64,000 bases of DNA from a candidate division LCP-89 bacterium B3_LCP (GTDB lineage: Bacteria > Electryoneota > B3-LCP), in NCBI GenBank assembly GCA_005223185.1, contig NJBN01000001.1, positions 434,001-498,000 on the forward strand. Direction: 5' to 3'. The notes below the pieces were generated by a model. It did not search any database and was not told where the DNA came from. It was given only the letters and a program-made list of their open reading frames with translations. This document shows, piece by piece, positions 18,757-28,698 of this stretch. The number at the start of each line of letters is the position of its first letter. Positions within the stretch are counted from its first letter, which is position 1. A program made the translations under genes and the position numbers.

Positions 18757-19764
18757 ATGAATCTGAAGAACAATAAAAGCCTATTAGTACTGTTAACAGC
18801 CTTCTGGTTGATCCCTCATGCTGTCTTAGCATCAGGGCTTTTCCCTGTATTGGGAGCCGAGCGAGCTGGCACCACCTCCATGACCTTTCTGAAGATCGGC
18901 ATCGGAGCTCGTGCGGAAGGATTAGGGGGAGGATTCGTGGCTATTGCGGATGATCCCTCTTGCCTCTTCTGGAATCCTGCTGGCGGAGTACGTATGCGGG
19001 GTAATTCTGGAGTGCTGTTCAATTACCTGCAATGGCCTGCCGATATACAATACAGTTACATAAGTTGGGTTCACAAGTTGAAGGAAACGTCCGCTATCGG
19101 TCTTTTTGCTGGTGCACTGACGCTTCCGAATTTTGAGGAAACGACGGTGACAAAACCTCACGGCACGGGACGCTACGTTTCCTATGGCGATTTTCTGATC
19201 GGAGCGAGTTATTCACATTCGTTGACTCATCGGTTTTCCGTAGGCGTAACGCTGAAATATGCGCGTGAGAAGTTAGACGACCTTAATATGTCATCAATAT
19301 TAGGAGATATCGGCACTCTCTATTTTACCGGTCTGCGCGATATACGTTTGGCAGCATCACTGCAGCATTTTGGGCCCAATATGCGCCCTGCTGGAAGCTA
19401 TCAGGCTGATAACGGCAGCCAGCAGTACGAAGAATATCCACCTCCGACTCTGTTTCGTTTAGGAGTTGCCGGATCGGTGTACCAATCACAATTGCACCAG
19501 ATTCTCCTGGCTCTGGCATTGGAACATCCCGTGGATAATGCTGAAAGCCTGTCCTTGGGTATGGAATATGTCGCCCATGATATAATTGTACTGCGCTGGG
19601 GACAAAAAATAAATAGGGGGGAAGAGAGCTGGGTAGCGGGCATTGGAGTTAGAATCCCTTATCAGGGGCTGCAGATTGAATTGGATTTTGCCTATACCAA
19701 TTTTGGCAGGCTTGATTTGGCAAAGCGTTATTCCAGCCAAATATTTTATGGTGGTATGAACTAG
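18757..19764 (+). CDS. PorV/PorQ-family outer-membrane protein
   Basis: 335 residues. I start at 18757 (MNLKNNKSLLVLLTAFWLIPHAVLA, signal peptide); the longer frame from 18664 would overlap the receptor gene. After the signal comes the family signature MTFLKIGIGARAEGLGGGFVAIADDPSCLFWNPAG, followed by a FadL-like beta-barrel ending in an aromatic strand (YSSQIFYGGMN). PorV is the T9SS shuttle protein that carries cargo from the translocon to the attachment complex; PorQ is a close relative. Presence of this family agrees with the many sorting domains in the window. Which paralog it is cannot be decided here, and some FCB members of the family serve other roles. The NHL lipoprotein gene follows after 19 bases. 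Confidence 0.78.
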   Translation: MNLKNNKSLLVLLTAFWLIPHAVLASGLFPVLGAERAGTTSMTFLKIGIGARAEGLGGGFVAIADDPSCLFWNPAGGVRMRGNSGVLFNYLQWPADIQYSYISWVHKLKETSAIGLFAGALTLPNFEETTVTKPHGTGRYVSYGDFLIGASYSHSLTHRFSVGVTLKYAREKLDDLNMSSILGDIGTLYFTGLRDIRLAASLQHFGPNMRPAGSYQADNGSQQYEEYPPPTLFRLGVAGSVYQSQLHQILLALALEHPVDNAESLSLGMEYVAHDIIVLRWGQKINRGEESWVAGIGVRIPYQGLQIELDFAYTNFGRLDLAKRYSSQIFYGGMN

Positions 19765-19783
19765 GAACAATACAGGATAATAC

Positions 19784-21091
19784 GTGAGATCACCCGAACT
19801 AAATAACGAGAGTAATCAGAAAGTACTTGGCATAGTTGCGATTGTGTTTATTCTGGTGGTAATCAGCGCTTGCGGTACCAAGATGGAGCTACCGTCATCG
19901 CCTGCCAGTGTCTCTTTTGGATCTGGAGATACGACGTACATTCATCTGGCGCCTGATTGGACAATTAACAACGGGATACCCTTAAATGAACCATGTGATA
20001 TAGTTGTGGGCCCGGATGGTTATGTGTTCGTGGTAGATCGCGGAAATGAGAGAATCGCAGTTTTCGACCGCGTTGGCAATTCCATCGAAACCGGATGGAC
20101 TGACGACCTGGCTGATCTAGATGGATTGGAAGGAATCGGTTCGGGAGATGTAATCGAAGCAATCGGACAGGATGAGAAGCTCAACCTGTTTATGGTGGCT
20201 GGAGGTCCTACGGTTTGGTACTGGAATCAATATATTAATGAAGTCGGCGTGGAATCAGTTCTCGATTATTTTGTCGTTTTGGACACCCTTGAACTTGATA
20301 CGACAAATGCGTCATTCACCGAGTTTGTAGAGTTGGAGACGCAGACGCCGGACAGGTACGTCATAATAGACTTTATATTTTCCTACGATCCAGACAGAAT
20401 CGATTCTGTTTATGCCCCTAAGGTCTTCTATCAGGATCCCAACGGTCTATCCAAGTATCGTGGCGTTGCCGGAGGGCCGGATGAAACGGTGTACATCACT
20501 GATCTAACAGACCGTGTCAGCCGTTTGACTTTGAATTATCACAATATGGTGATGCTGAACAACGGATTTGTTGCATATACCTATTACGGCGACTTCGAGA
20601 GAGATATAGCTGTTCACGGAACCGGCATGGGGACCACTATCGATCCGGCAGGCATTTACGTTCAGGTACAAGGTGGACAGCATTACATCTATTTCAGTCA
20701 AACCGAACCCAATTTCATGGTGCAGAAGATAAGGGAAGAAGGTGTAGGAAATTTCTTCTCAGCATTTAGTGCCAACACCGACATTATGGAACTGGAGCGC
20801 TTCTCCCGACCTATGGACATCTGGGTTGCTGAACAGTATTTAGGCAGCAACTGGGTCTTCGTAGCAGATACCGATTCCAACCGAGTGCAGGTGTTCAATC
20901 CAGTGGGCGATTTTCTGATGTACGCTGGCGGGCGGAAAACAAGCATTGCCGATCCTGAAATATTCGATGAGCTTGTCCTACCGGAAGGTGTAGCGCATTT
21001 CGAAGGTACACTCTATGTAGCGGATACTGGTAATAACCGCATCGTGCGTTATGCGTTATCTACCGATGTTGAAAATATTCCCGGACTTTAA
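19784..21091 (+). CDS. NHL-repeat lipoprotein
   Basis: 435 residues from a GTG start at 19784. The N-terminus has a hydrophobic segment IVAIVFILVVISAC with lipobox I-S-A-C, so a lipid-anchored protein. The body shows NHL/6-bladed-propeller strands: PCDIVVGPDGYVFVVDRGNERIAVFD near the start, VYITDLTDRVSRLT in the middle, and NWVFVADTDSNRVQVFNPVG and LYVADTGNNRIVRYA near the end. Such propellers usually mediate protein or carbohydrate binding. It is the last gene of the co-directional locus beginning at 9291; a gap of about 190 bases with a new promoter follows. The partner is unknown. Confidence 0.8.
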   Translation: MRSPELNNESNQKVLGIVAIVFILVVISACGTKMELPSSPASVSFGSGDTTYIHLAPDWTINNGIPLNEPCDIVVGPDGYVFVVDRGNERIAVFDRVGNSIETGWTDDLADLDGLEGIGSGDVIEAIGQDEKLNLFMVAGGPTVWYWNQYINEVGVESVLDYFVVLDTLELDTTNASFTEFVELETQTPDRYVIIDFIFSYDPDRIDSVYAPKVFYQDPNGLSKYRGVAGGPDETVYITDLTDRVSRLTLNYHNMVMLNNGFVAYTYYGDFERDIAVHGTGMGTTIDPAGIYVQVQGGQHYIYFSQTEPNFMVQKIREEGVGNFFSAFSANTDIMELERFSRPMDIWVAEQYLGSNWVFVADTDSNRVQVFNPVGDFLMYAGGRKTSIADPEIFDELVLPEGVAHFEGTLYVADTGNNRIVRYALSTDVENIPGL

Positions 21092-21206
21092 TTTCTATAG
21101 GTAAGTCCCGATTTAACAATCTGATGGGAAGCACAATCCGCCATGGGTTATTTTTTTCCTGAGCTGTTATCAAGAATAAAATATCTTACTTATTGAAAAA
21201 TAATGC

Positions 21207-21235
21207 TTGCATTGCCCCAAATAAATTTGCATATT
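21207..21235 (+). promoter_or_regulatory. Promoter for the 21279 gene
   Basis: TTGCAT (21207-21212), 17-bp spacer, CATATT (21230-21235), about 44 bases before the start codon. Same spacing as the other cargo promoters. Confidence 0.55.
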
Positions 21236-21278
21236 ACTTATCTAATGTAATTTGAAGTTGCGAATTTAGAATATAGCT

Positions 21279-22880
21279 ATGCGCCTGCAAAGAATAACGC
21301 TGATTGTAATCGTTCTTGTGCTTTCGATTCCATGTTGGGCTAACCAACTGCAGATAGTCCATTTCGATATCGGGCAGGGGGATGCCACCCTGATCTGGTC
21401 GCCTTCAGGACAGACCATGCTTGTGGATGCCGGATGGGCGTCCGAACCGGATGACATTCGCCTCTGGATGCAATCTCACGGTATCAACGACTTAACCTAT
21501 ACTCTGGCAACTCACTACCACGCCGATCACATCGGTGAATTCCTGGACCTCTATAATTCGGGTTACCTGCCTGACATAGCTTATGACCGCGGCGATAACC
21601 CTGGATATACCACCCAGACCTATTATAACTACATCGCTGCCGCAGCGCCTGTAAGACAGACGATCGCTCCGGGCGAGATTGTTGATTTGGGTGGGGGCGT
21701 TACCGCTACAGCGGTCTGTGTTCAGGGTAACCTGATGAATGGACAATCGATATCGATCCCAACATCCAGTTCCTATGAAAATGAACGTAGCATCTGCCTT
21801 TTAGTTGAGTACCATAATTTCCGCTACGTTGTATCTGGTGATCTGAGGGGTTCAGGTTCTTATGAGTTAGAGTCACTCTGTTCGGGGATTATTGGTGATA
21901 TCGACGTCTTTGAAGTGAATCATCATGGGTCTTATTCTTCGACCAGCAATACATGGTTGAATAACCTGCAGGCGGAAGCTGCGGTAGTCTCTCTGTCTGA
22001 TAACAATAGCTATGGTTACGTGCACACTGAGGTTATTAGTCGGGTTAACAGTAATTATTATCTGCAGACCTTCTATCACACCGAAGAGGGGCATAATCTG
22101 AGCACGAAATCGGTCGTGGTTAACGATCATGTAATTCTGGAAACAAACGGTCTGACTTCCTACACGATTGATGGTGATCTGTACGACTTGGGTCCTGATA
22201 TATTCGTGGATGTCTGGGTCGATCCCATGACTGCATTACCGATTCCGACTTCCGGTGGCACACTTTTCTGGAATTTGATGGTACAGAATCTGGAAACGAG
22301 CACCATACCGGTCAACATCAAATTCTGGCTGGAAGTACCCAATTATGGTCCCTATACGATGATAGACCTACCCGGTTTCGATCTTCCACCTCTACCCACT
22401 GGAGCTGAACGCGAAAGGCAGATTGACATACCATCTGGCGCTCCGGCGGGAATGTACGAGCTTATAGGGGAGATAACGGATGAAGATGATCTGATTCTCT
22501 ATGCCTGCGACCGCGACACCTTCTATAAAGAAGGAACGGATGGAGGCGATTGGTTCGGTTACTTAAACCCGTATGGTTCAAGTGATTTCCAGATGGATTC
22601 TGATGTATCCCAGAGGCGATCTGCCGCTATCATCTCTGCCTACCCGATGCCCTTCAACCCGGAAGTTACTATCGGGTTTTCACTGGCGGAAATGGGGATG
22701 GTTCAACTTGACGTCTTCGATTTGGGTGGACGAAAGGTCGCTACCCTGTATGAGGGTAACCTTTCCCAAGGTGTGTATTACTTCGACTGGAATGCACAAT
22801 CACAACCGACCGGAGTGTATTTCGCAAGGTTAACGGGTGATGGTGTAAACAGCATCAAGAAACTCGTTTATCTTAAATAG
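21279..22880 (+). CDS. Secreted metallo-beta-lactamase-fold hydrolase (ComEC C-domain type) with T9SS sorting domain
   Basis: 533 residues with a signal peptide (MRLQRITLIVIVLVLSIPCWA). Residues ~22-280 form a metallo-beta-lactamase domain: FDIGQGDATLIWSPSGQTML, the zinc motif THYHADH (HxHxDH), VSGDLRG and VNHHGSYSS. This is the subtype found as the periplasmic C-domain of the DNA-uptake channel ComEC and in related extracellular hydrolases. There are no membrane segments, so it is not ComEC. Residues ~300-410 are a beta-sandwich and ~445-533 a sorting domain (YPMPFNPEVTIGFSLAE, TGVYFARLTGDG, KKLVYLK). It is therefore expected on the cell surface or outside the cell. Likely a phosphodiesterase or nuclease, but the substrate is inferred from the family only. 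Confidence 0.85.
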   Translation: MRLQRITLIVIVLVLSIPCWANQLQIVHFDIGQGDATLIWSPSGQTMLVDAGWASEPDDIRLWMQSHGINDLTYTLATHYHADHIGEFLDLYNSGYLPDIAYDRGDNPGYTTQTYYNYIAAAAPVRQTIAPGEIVDLGGGVTATAVCVQGNLMNGQSISIPTSSSYENERSICLLVEYHNFRYVVSGDLRGSGSYELESLCSGIIGDIDVFEVNHHGSYSSTSNTWLNNLQAEAAVVSLSDNNSYGYVHTEVISRVNSNYYLQTFYHTEEGHNLSTKSVVVNDHVILETNGLTSYTIDGDLYDLGPDIFVDVWVDPMTALPIPTSGGTLFWNLMVQNLETSTIPVNIKFWLEVPNYGPYTMIDLPGFDLPPLPTGAERERQIDIPSGAPAGMYELIGEITDEDDLILYACDRDTFYKEGTDGGDWFGYLNPYGSSDFQMDSDVSQRRSAAIISAYPMPFNPEVTIGFSLAEMGMVQLDVFDLGGRKVATLYEGNLSQGVYYFDWNAQSQPTGVYFARLTGDGVNSIKKLVYLK

Positions 22881-22907
22881 AGTGAGTTTACAGGTAAACA
22901 ATCCATC

Positions 22908-22936
22908 TTGTGATTTCTTAATGCGATTCTCATAAT
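22908..22936 (+). promoter_or_regulatory. Possible promoter for the 23025 gene
   Basis: TTGTGA (22908-22913), 17-bp spacer, CATAAT (22931-22936), 88 bases upstream of the start. Weaker match than the other cargo promoters. Confidence 0.4.
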
Positions 22937-23024
22937 GGACTAACAAATCATCAGTAGCTTATCTTACGATGAAATAACTAAAAAGAAAAACTATGAACCA
23001 AACAGAACATGAAGGAGGATGGTT

Positions 23025-25913
23025 ATGAAAAATGGAAAACTACTTTGGTTGTCAATTCTAATGGTCGGCTTCATTGCTTTCACCGCTTCTGCGGATGTGG
23101 TCATCAACGAATTGTACTACGATCACGTTGGCGGCGATACTGATCATGAGTTCATTGAATTGTACAATAATGGCGGCAGTGACGTAGATCTCACTGGCTG
23201 GCAGATCCAGTGGGGTGGTACCGATTATACCTACGGCACCTATGATTTCCCCTTTGGAACCACCATTTACGCAGGCGACTACCTGCTGGTTGGCGGTGCT
23301 TTAACTGCCAGTGATTTCGGCGTAACACCCGACTTGATCAATGCGTTCAACTGCCAGAATGCTGGCAGCGCCACTGATGCAGTACGGCTTTTCAACCTGA
23401 CGGATTATCATGACACCTGTCCGTATGATTGGCCCAACACGAATAATCTGGAAGGAGATCCCTACGGATCTGGCGCAGCGGATTCACTGCAGTGCACCGT
23501 TGATGTCGCGTCAGGTTATAGTCTTTCTCGCGTGACTGTCGGTGTCGACAACAATCTGGCCACTGACTGGGAAGATCTGGATACACCCACACCAACTGCA
23601 TCTTCATATACCTTGGTTGTCAGCGATATTGGCGACATTCGTGTGAATGATGCAAACGGTGAACCCCTGTACGTGGATTCACTGGTTACCATCACTGGAA
23701 TCATCACCTGTGCCGAAGAATTAGGCAGTAGCGGCCCGGCTTATATGTATGACAACACCGGCGCGATTGCTGTTTATGATGGAACCGTCACTACTTCCGG
23801 TGTGGCCATCGGCGATAGCGTCATTGTGACCGGTTGGGTAGGATTTTACGCCGGCTTGACTGAGATCGTAGACGAACCGACGTCAGGCACACCGGATGTG
23901 GCTTTCCAGATCGTCTCTACTGGTAATGATGTGACGCCGATAGAAACAGTAATAACGGATATCGATGAGGACATGGAAGCTTATCTTGTTCGCATCAACG
24001 GTTGTACATTTGTAGAGACAGGGCTTTTCACAGCCAGTACAGTGCACCACGCCTATGTTGGTACTGATACCATAGCTATCTACATCGATTCCAGTACCGA
24101 TATCCCCGGCGAACCTATCCCCATAGGCGAATGTGACATAGTCGGCCAGGTGGGTCAATATGATAACACCAGCCCCTATTTTGATGGTTACCAGGTAATC
24201 CCACGAACGATTGCTGATATTATCACGGGCGGTGTTGCTGGTCCAACCATCGATGACACAGAACCGATTCCATACCTGCCGGATGACATGGAATCCGTCG
24301 TTATCAATACCATGATATATGATGACATAGCGGTCAGTTCAGCCTATGTTTACTACGATGCTGGTGCGGATGATTGGGTTGCGTTGGAAATCTTCGATGA
24401 CGGTCTGCACAACGACGGAGCCGCCGGCGACAGCATTTACGGCAACACTATCCCGGGTCAGACCGCAGGTACCGGTGTGAACTTCTACATCGAAGCAACC
24501 GATAACGAAGCGAACACTACCTACGATCCACCAGATGCCCCGACGAGCTACTACTTCTATGAGCATCATGACTACTCGAACGTCACGGCTATCGCAACGG
24601 TACGCGAAGCTGATACCACCGGCTATCCCATCAATATAGACGGGCTTTATACAGTCGAAGGATATGTCTCGGCTGCTGACGAGTTCGGTTACGCGGGTCC
24701 TGCTCATATCCAGAGTGACCCGGATGGCGGCGATGGTATCGCAGTATACGATAATGAAGTGGAAAATTACGGTTGGGCTATCGGCGACTACGTCAAGGTG
24801 ACCGGCTGGGTGGCATTCTACAACGGATTGACACAGATAGTGGATGCCCCCTACAATTCGAGTTACAACCCGATTGTAGAAATTAACGCCTCAGGATTCG
24901 ATATCACTCCGACAGTCATTGGTGACCTCGATGATATCGGTGAAGACGATGAATCCCTGCTGGTTGAACTCAGAGGGGTGCGCTTTACTGAAACAGGAAC
25001 ATTCGCGGCTTCTACCAATTACTGGGTAACTGACGGCGCCGATTCTGCTCAGGTGCGGATCGACTATGACACCAACATACCGGGTACAACTATTCCCGAA
25101 GATCCAGTGACCGTCATAGGTGCGATGGGGCAGTACGATTACAGTTCACCGTACTTCTCCGGATACCAGATTCTGCCGCGCTTCGATACCGACATCTACA
25201 CCCCCCCCCTGTACATCACTGTGATCCCGACTGGACCACCTGTGGTGATCCCGGTGGGTGGTGGCAGCTTCGAATACAACGTCGATCTGTACAATAACAC
25301 AGCTACAGCTCAGAATATCGATATCAACCTGATCGCTGAGCTACCCAATGGGAACTACTACTACTTCACCCCAACACCGATCAACGTGACCCTTCCAGCC
25401 GGACTGCACGCCAACCGCTTGAAGGATCGCAATATCCCGGGTGGCGCCCCAGAAGGTATCTACTCATACCGCATTACCATGGAAGATCGGATCACAGGTG
25501 AAGTTCTCACTTCCGATGGAATGCCCTTCGAAAAGACTGCTACTGATGGCGGCGGTGAATACGTCGATAACTGGGATGGCCACTGGTTGACCGATTGGAT
25601 GTGGGAAGAGATCAATCCGGAACTGGACGCCGGCATGGGAATGCTACCAGAGGAATACGCGTTGGATCAGAATTATCCCAACCCATTCAACCCGGCTACC
25701 AACATCAGTTACTCACTGCCTCAGTCGAGCTACACACAATTGCAGATCTACAACCTCCGTGGACAGTTAGTTGCCACCGTGGTTGACGGATTCCGCAATG
25801 CCGGTTACCACGAAGTAACCTTCGATGCTTCCGGACTGGCTTCCGGGCTGTATATCTACCACCTGCAAGCTGGTGATTTCGTTGACAGCGGCAAGATGAT
25901 GCTGATGAAGTAG
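23025..25913 (+). CDS. Secreted lamin-tail-domain and OB-fold protein with T9SS sorting domain
   Basis: 962 residues. Start 23025 lies 6 bases after GAAGGAGG (23011-23018); the ATG at 23019 overlaps that site. After the signal peptide (MKNGKLLWLSILMVGFIAF), residues ~25-150 form a lamin-tail domain (VVINELYYDHVGGDTDHEF..IELYN..DVDLTGWQIQ). Two OB-fold modules follow (DSLVTITGIITCAEELG and YTVEGYVSAADEFGYAG), each with a YDNT/YDNE..GWAIGD stretch, separated by an Ig-like domain (VINTMIYDDIAVSSAYVYYDAG). Then a beta-sandwich and a sorting domain (NYPNPFNPATNISYSLP). Lamin-tail plus OB modules are common next to secreted nucleases, but no nuclease motif is seen. A strong terminator follows. Confidence 0.85.
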   Translation: MKNGKLLWLSILMVGFIAFTASADVVINELYYDHVGGDTDHEFIELYNNGGSDVDLTGWQIQWGGTDYTYGTYDFPFGTTIYAGDYLLVGGALTASDFGVTPDLINAFNCQNAGSATDAVRLFNLTDYHDTCPYDWPNTNNLEGDPYGSGAADSLQCTVDVASGYSLSRVTVGVDNNLATDWEDLDTPTPTASSYTLVVSDIGDIRVNDANGEPLYVDSLVTITGIITCAEELGSSGPAYMYDNTGAIAVYDGTVTTSGVAIGDSVIVTGWVGFYAGLTEIVDEPTSGTPDVAFQIVSTGNDVTPIETVITDIDEDMEAYLVRINGCTFVETGLFTASTVHHAYVGTDTIAIYIDSSTDIPGEPIPIGECDIVGQVGQYDNTSPYFDGYQVIPRTIADIITGGVAGPTIDDTEPIPYLPDDMESVVINTMIYDDIAVSSAYVYYDAGADDWVALEIFDDGLHNDGAAGDSIYGNTIPGQTAGTGVNFYIEATDNEANTTYDPPDAPTSYYFYEHHDYSNVTAIATVREADTTGYPINIDGLYTVEGYVSAADEFGYAGPAHIQSDPDGGDGIAVYDNEVENYGWAIGDYVKVTGWVAFYNGLTQIVDAPYNSSYNPIVEINASGFDITPTVIGDLDDIGEDDESLLVELRGVRFTETGTFAASTNYWVTDGADSAQVRIDYDTNIPGTTIPEDPVTVIGAMGQYDYSSPYFSGYQILPRFDTDIYTPPLYITVIPTGPPVVIPVGGGSFEYNVDLYNNTATAQNIDINLIAELPNGNYYYFTPTPINVTLPAGLHANRLKDRNIPGGAPEGIYSYRITMEDRITGEVLTSDGMPFEKTATDGGGEYVDNWDGHWLTDWMWEEINPELDAGMGMLPEEYALDQNYPNPFNPATNISYSLPQSSYTQLQIYNLRGQLVATVVDGFRNAGYHEVTFDASGLASGLYIYHLQAGDFVDSGKMMLMK

Positions 25914-25970
25914 AAAAGTCAATCTTTGCGCGAGTGCTTCGGTACTTTGCACTGTGTAAAGTGATACATC

Positions 25971-25999
25971 AAAGGCGGCCGTCTGGCCGCCTTTTTTAT
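25971..25999 (+). terminator. Rho-independent terminator after the 23025 gene
   Basis: GGCGGCC GTCT GGCCGCC stem-loop followed by TTTTTTATT. It is followed by a GTCATTCCTGCG..CGCAGGAATC palindrome (26000-26024) in the spacer shared with the convergent ymdB gene. Confidence 0.8.
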
Positions 26000-26185
26000 T
26001 GTCATTCCTGCGTCCGCAGGAATCAAGAGGTGTAGGGTTTCTCACTAATTTCTACATAAGAAGGTATCATCCTATCCCGTAGCCAGGGTTCTCCTCGATC
26101 CTGACATTAGACTTTTCGCTGCGCCAGAGTGACAATTTAAGGGTAGCCCCTTTTAGTTTTCATATTTAGGGTATGGGAAAGTAAT

Positions 26186-26980
26186 TTAAGGTAAGCTGAT
26201 ACGCTCTATACTCAGAGCTTTACCCGTTTCCTGGTTAATAGAAACGAGCACGGCGTTCATGCGGATGTTATCGTGTGCCATCTGATAGCGTTGGGGAACA
26301 CCGCCGATGAAGCGTTGCAGTGCAACTTTCTTATCCAGACCGATTACGGAATCGAACGGTCCCGTCATCCCCGCATCGGAGATGTATGCCGTTCCTTCGG
26401 GGAGAATTCGTTCATCTGCGGTTTGCACGTGCGTATGAGTCCCAATCACCGCTGAAACCATGCCGTCCAGATACCAGGCTAATGCCTGTTTTTCTGCTGT
26501 GGCTTCAGCGTGTATATCGACGATGATCAGAGGGGTCTTCTTTCTCAGTTGTTCAACTTCCTTTTTCCCCCTACGGAAGGGACAGTCGATGGGGTACATA
26601 AAGGTTCGCCCCTGCAGGTTAAGTACGGCGATTTCCCCACCTTTGGATAATGCGTAAACACCTGATCCAGAGCCAGGGCTTCCGTCAGGGTAGTTCAGGG
26701 GGCGTAATAGTGTAGTCTCATCATCTAAGAGTCTACGTCCTTTGTGGTGATCCCAGATATGATTGCCGCTGGTGATCACATCGATACCCACCTGCCGAAA
26801 CACGGAGAATTCCGAAGGAGTGATACTCTTACCTTCATGAGCATTTTCCCCGTTGGCGATGCAGAAATCCACGTTATATTGGCGCAGAAGAGAAGATAGA
26901 AAACGGGAGGTTATATCCAATCCCGGTTTGCCTACGATATCGGCTATGAACAGAACGTTGATCTTTGGTGATTTTGTCAT
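26186..26980 (-). CDS. ymdB: YmdB-family metallophosphoesterase (2',3'-cyclic nucleotide phosphodiesterase)
   Basis: 264 residues, the normal length. Motifs of the TIGR00282 family are present: NVLFIADIVGKPG with the first metal-binding Asp near the N-terminus, CIANGENAHEGKSIT, TSGNHIWDHHKG, IVDIHAEATAEK and GTHTHVQTADERILP. Members are cytoplasmic dinuclear-metal phosphodiesterases; Bacillus YmdB hydrolyses 2',3'-cAMP and affects biofilm and sporulation genes. The gene is 14 bases downstream of rny, the same order as rny-ymdB in Firmicutes, and is probably the last gene of the operon. RNase Y and YmdB may act in linked RNA-turnover pathways, which is inference from context. Confidence 0.93.
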   Translation of the reverse strand: MTKSPKINVLFIADIVGKPGLDITSRFLSSLLRQYNVDFCIANGENAHEGKSITPSEFSVFRQVGIDVITSGNHIWDHHKGRRLLDDETTLLRPLNYPDGSPGSGSGVYALSKGGEIAVLNLQGRTFMYPIDCPFRRGKKEVEQLRKKTPLIIVDIHAEATAEKQALAWYLDGMVSAVIGTHTHVQTADERILPEGTAYISDAGMTGPFDSVIGLDKKVALQRFIGGVPQRYQMAHDNIRMNAVLVSINQETGKALSIERISLP

Positions 26981-26994
26981 ATTTGACTACTTCA

Positions 26995-28557
26995 TCATTT
27001 GGCGTAATCGACAGCTCTGAATTCACGAATAACCGTAACCTTGATCTGCCCGGGATATTCCATTTCATCCTGAATTTTCTGAGCTATTTCACTGGCTAAC
27101 TGCCCGGAAGCGCCGTCGTCCACTTTCTCGGATTCAACCATAACCCGTACTTCACGTCCAGCCTGGATGGCGAAAGTTTTCGATACGCCGGAAAATGACG
27201 TCGCAACTTCTTCCAATCTTTCCAGGCGTTTGACGTAACCTTCCAGGGTTTCCCGTCGTGCTCCCGGTCGGGACCCGGATATTGCATCAGCAGCTTGCAC
27301 CAGAACAGAGATCGGTGATATTACTTCCACGTCTTCATGATGCGATGCAATGGCGTTCTGGACGATGTCATTCTCGCGATATTTCTTAGCTAAATCTACC
27401 CCAATAGTGGTGTGTGTACCTTCAGTATAGCGGTCGATGGCTTTGCCTACATCATGCAATAGACCTGCACGTTTGGCAATCTTACCATCAAGCTCGAGTT
27501 CAGAAGCCATTAAACCCGACAGGTATGACACTTCTATTGAATGCTGCAATACATTCTGTCCATAAGAGGTCCTGTAATGAAGTTTGCCCATGAGTTTGAT
27601 CAGTTCCGGGTGCAGTCCGTGAACGCCAGTGTCCAGACAAGCTTGTTCACCGATCTGAACGATCTGCTCGTTCATTTCCGTTTCGACCTTGGCAACGACT
27701 TCTTCTATGCGGCCTGGATGAATGCGGCCGTCGGTTACCAGTTTTTCCAGGGCGATGCGTGCTACTTCCCTGCGGAAAGGATCGAACCCTGATAGTACAA
27801 CCGTTTCGGGAGTATCGTCCACGATGATTTCGACGCCCGTGGCGTTTTCAAAGGAGCGAATGTTTCTTCCTTCACGACCGATAATTCTTCCCTTTAGGTC
27901 ATCGTTGGGCAGATTGACCACTGATACAGTTGTCTCCACGCTGTGCTCCACGGCAGAACACTGTATAGCTTGAGTGATGATCTCTTTTGCTTCGCGGTTA
28001 GCGGTCAGCTTTGCCTGATCGCGCATCTCCTTCACTGCTTCAGCAGTCTCCTGACGAGCGCGCTCAGTAAGGTTATGTTTGAGTTGCTCCAGCGCTTCTT
28101 CTGCGGTCATCCTGGCAATGCGTTCCAATTGCTGGTTAGCTTCCTGCAACTGTTCTTCCAGGTATCCAGCTTTTTTGTCGTATTCTCGCTGTTGATTGGA
28201 TAGACGATCTTGTTCTGATTTTAGATTGCGGGACGATCTGTCAAGCTCTTCCGTGCGGTGTTTCAGTGAATGCTCCCGGTCAGCAACTCTCCTTTCATGA
28301 TCTTCCAGCTTCTTCCTGCGTGCTTCAGCCTGTGATTCGAATTTTGATCTTAACTCGATCTGTTGATCTTTTGCCTCCAGGATCTTCTCTTTCTTTAAAG
28401 TCTCAGCTTCTTTTTCCGCTTCCTGCAGAATACGTTCGGCTGTTCGATTGGCAGAATCGACACGCTTCTGATCGATTATGTACCGCACAGACCAACCGAC
28501 TAAGATACCTATCAAAGCCGTTGATAAAGCGAAAACTATTGATGTTATTGAGAACAT
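26995..28557 (-). CDS. rny: Ribonuclease Y
   Basis: 520 residues, as usual. Domains in order: one N-terminal membrane segment (residues ~5-25, [16 protein letters not shown]), a long coiled coil (~35-200, rich in E, K, R and Q), a KH RNA-binding domain with [15 protein letters not shown], and an HD phosphohydrolase domain with [10 protein letters not shown] and [10 protein letters not shown] carrying the metal-binding H and HD residues. RNase Y is a membrane-anchored endoribonuclease starting mRNA decay. It is followed by ymdB after 14 bases. Upstream lies a structured region with a likely 6S RNA and two further hairpins, so its 5' leader may be processed. Confidence 0.96.
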   Translation of the reverse strand: MFSITSIVFALSTALIGILVGWSVRYIIDQKRVDSANRTAERILQEAEKEAETLKKEKILEAKDQQIELRSKFESQAEARRKKLEDHERRVADREHSLKHRTEELDRSSRNLKSEQDRLSNQQREYDKKAGYLEEQLQEANQQLERIARMTAEEALEQLKHNLTERARQETAEAVKEMRDQAKLTANREAKEIITQAIQCSAVEHSVETTVSVVNLPNDDLKGRIIGREGRNIRSFENATGVEIIVDDTPETVVLSGFDPFRREVARIALEKLVTDGRIHPGRIEEVVAKVETEMNEQIVQIGEQACLDTGVHGLHPELIKLMGKLHYRTSYGQNVLQHSIEVSYLSGLMASELELDGKIAKRAGLLHDVGKAIDRYTEGTHTTIGVDLAKKYRENDIVQNAIASHHEDVEVISPISVLVQAADAISGSRPGARRETLEGYVKRLERLEEVATSFSGVSKTFAIQAGREVRVMVESEKVDDGASGQLASEIAQKIQDEMEYPGQIKVTVIREFRAVDYAK

Positions 28558-28584
28558 GGTATTTCCGTTAGTTATATAAATTAA

Positions 28585-28676
28585 ATTCCCCCGTCAGCTA
28601 TCTGCAGACTGGGGGAATGCTACCAAATAAGTTGCCCTGAAGTTGATTCGGTGCTTGTGCTACTTCAGTTCGGGCA
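28585..28676 (-). other. Two stem-loops in the rny leader
   Basis: ATTCCCCC (28585-28592) pairs with GGGGGAAT (28611-28618), and TGCCCTGAAGT (28633-28643) pairs with ACTTCA..GGGCA (28662-28676). Neither is followed by a T-run on the minus strand before rny, so they look like leader structure or a separate small RNA rather than terminators. No known riboswitch is recognised. Confidence 0.45.
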
Positions 28677-28698
28677 TCCATTGTTAAACTGATATATT

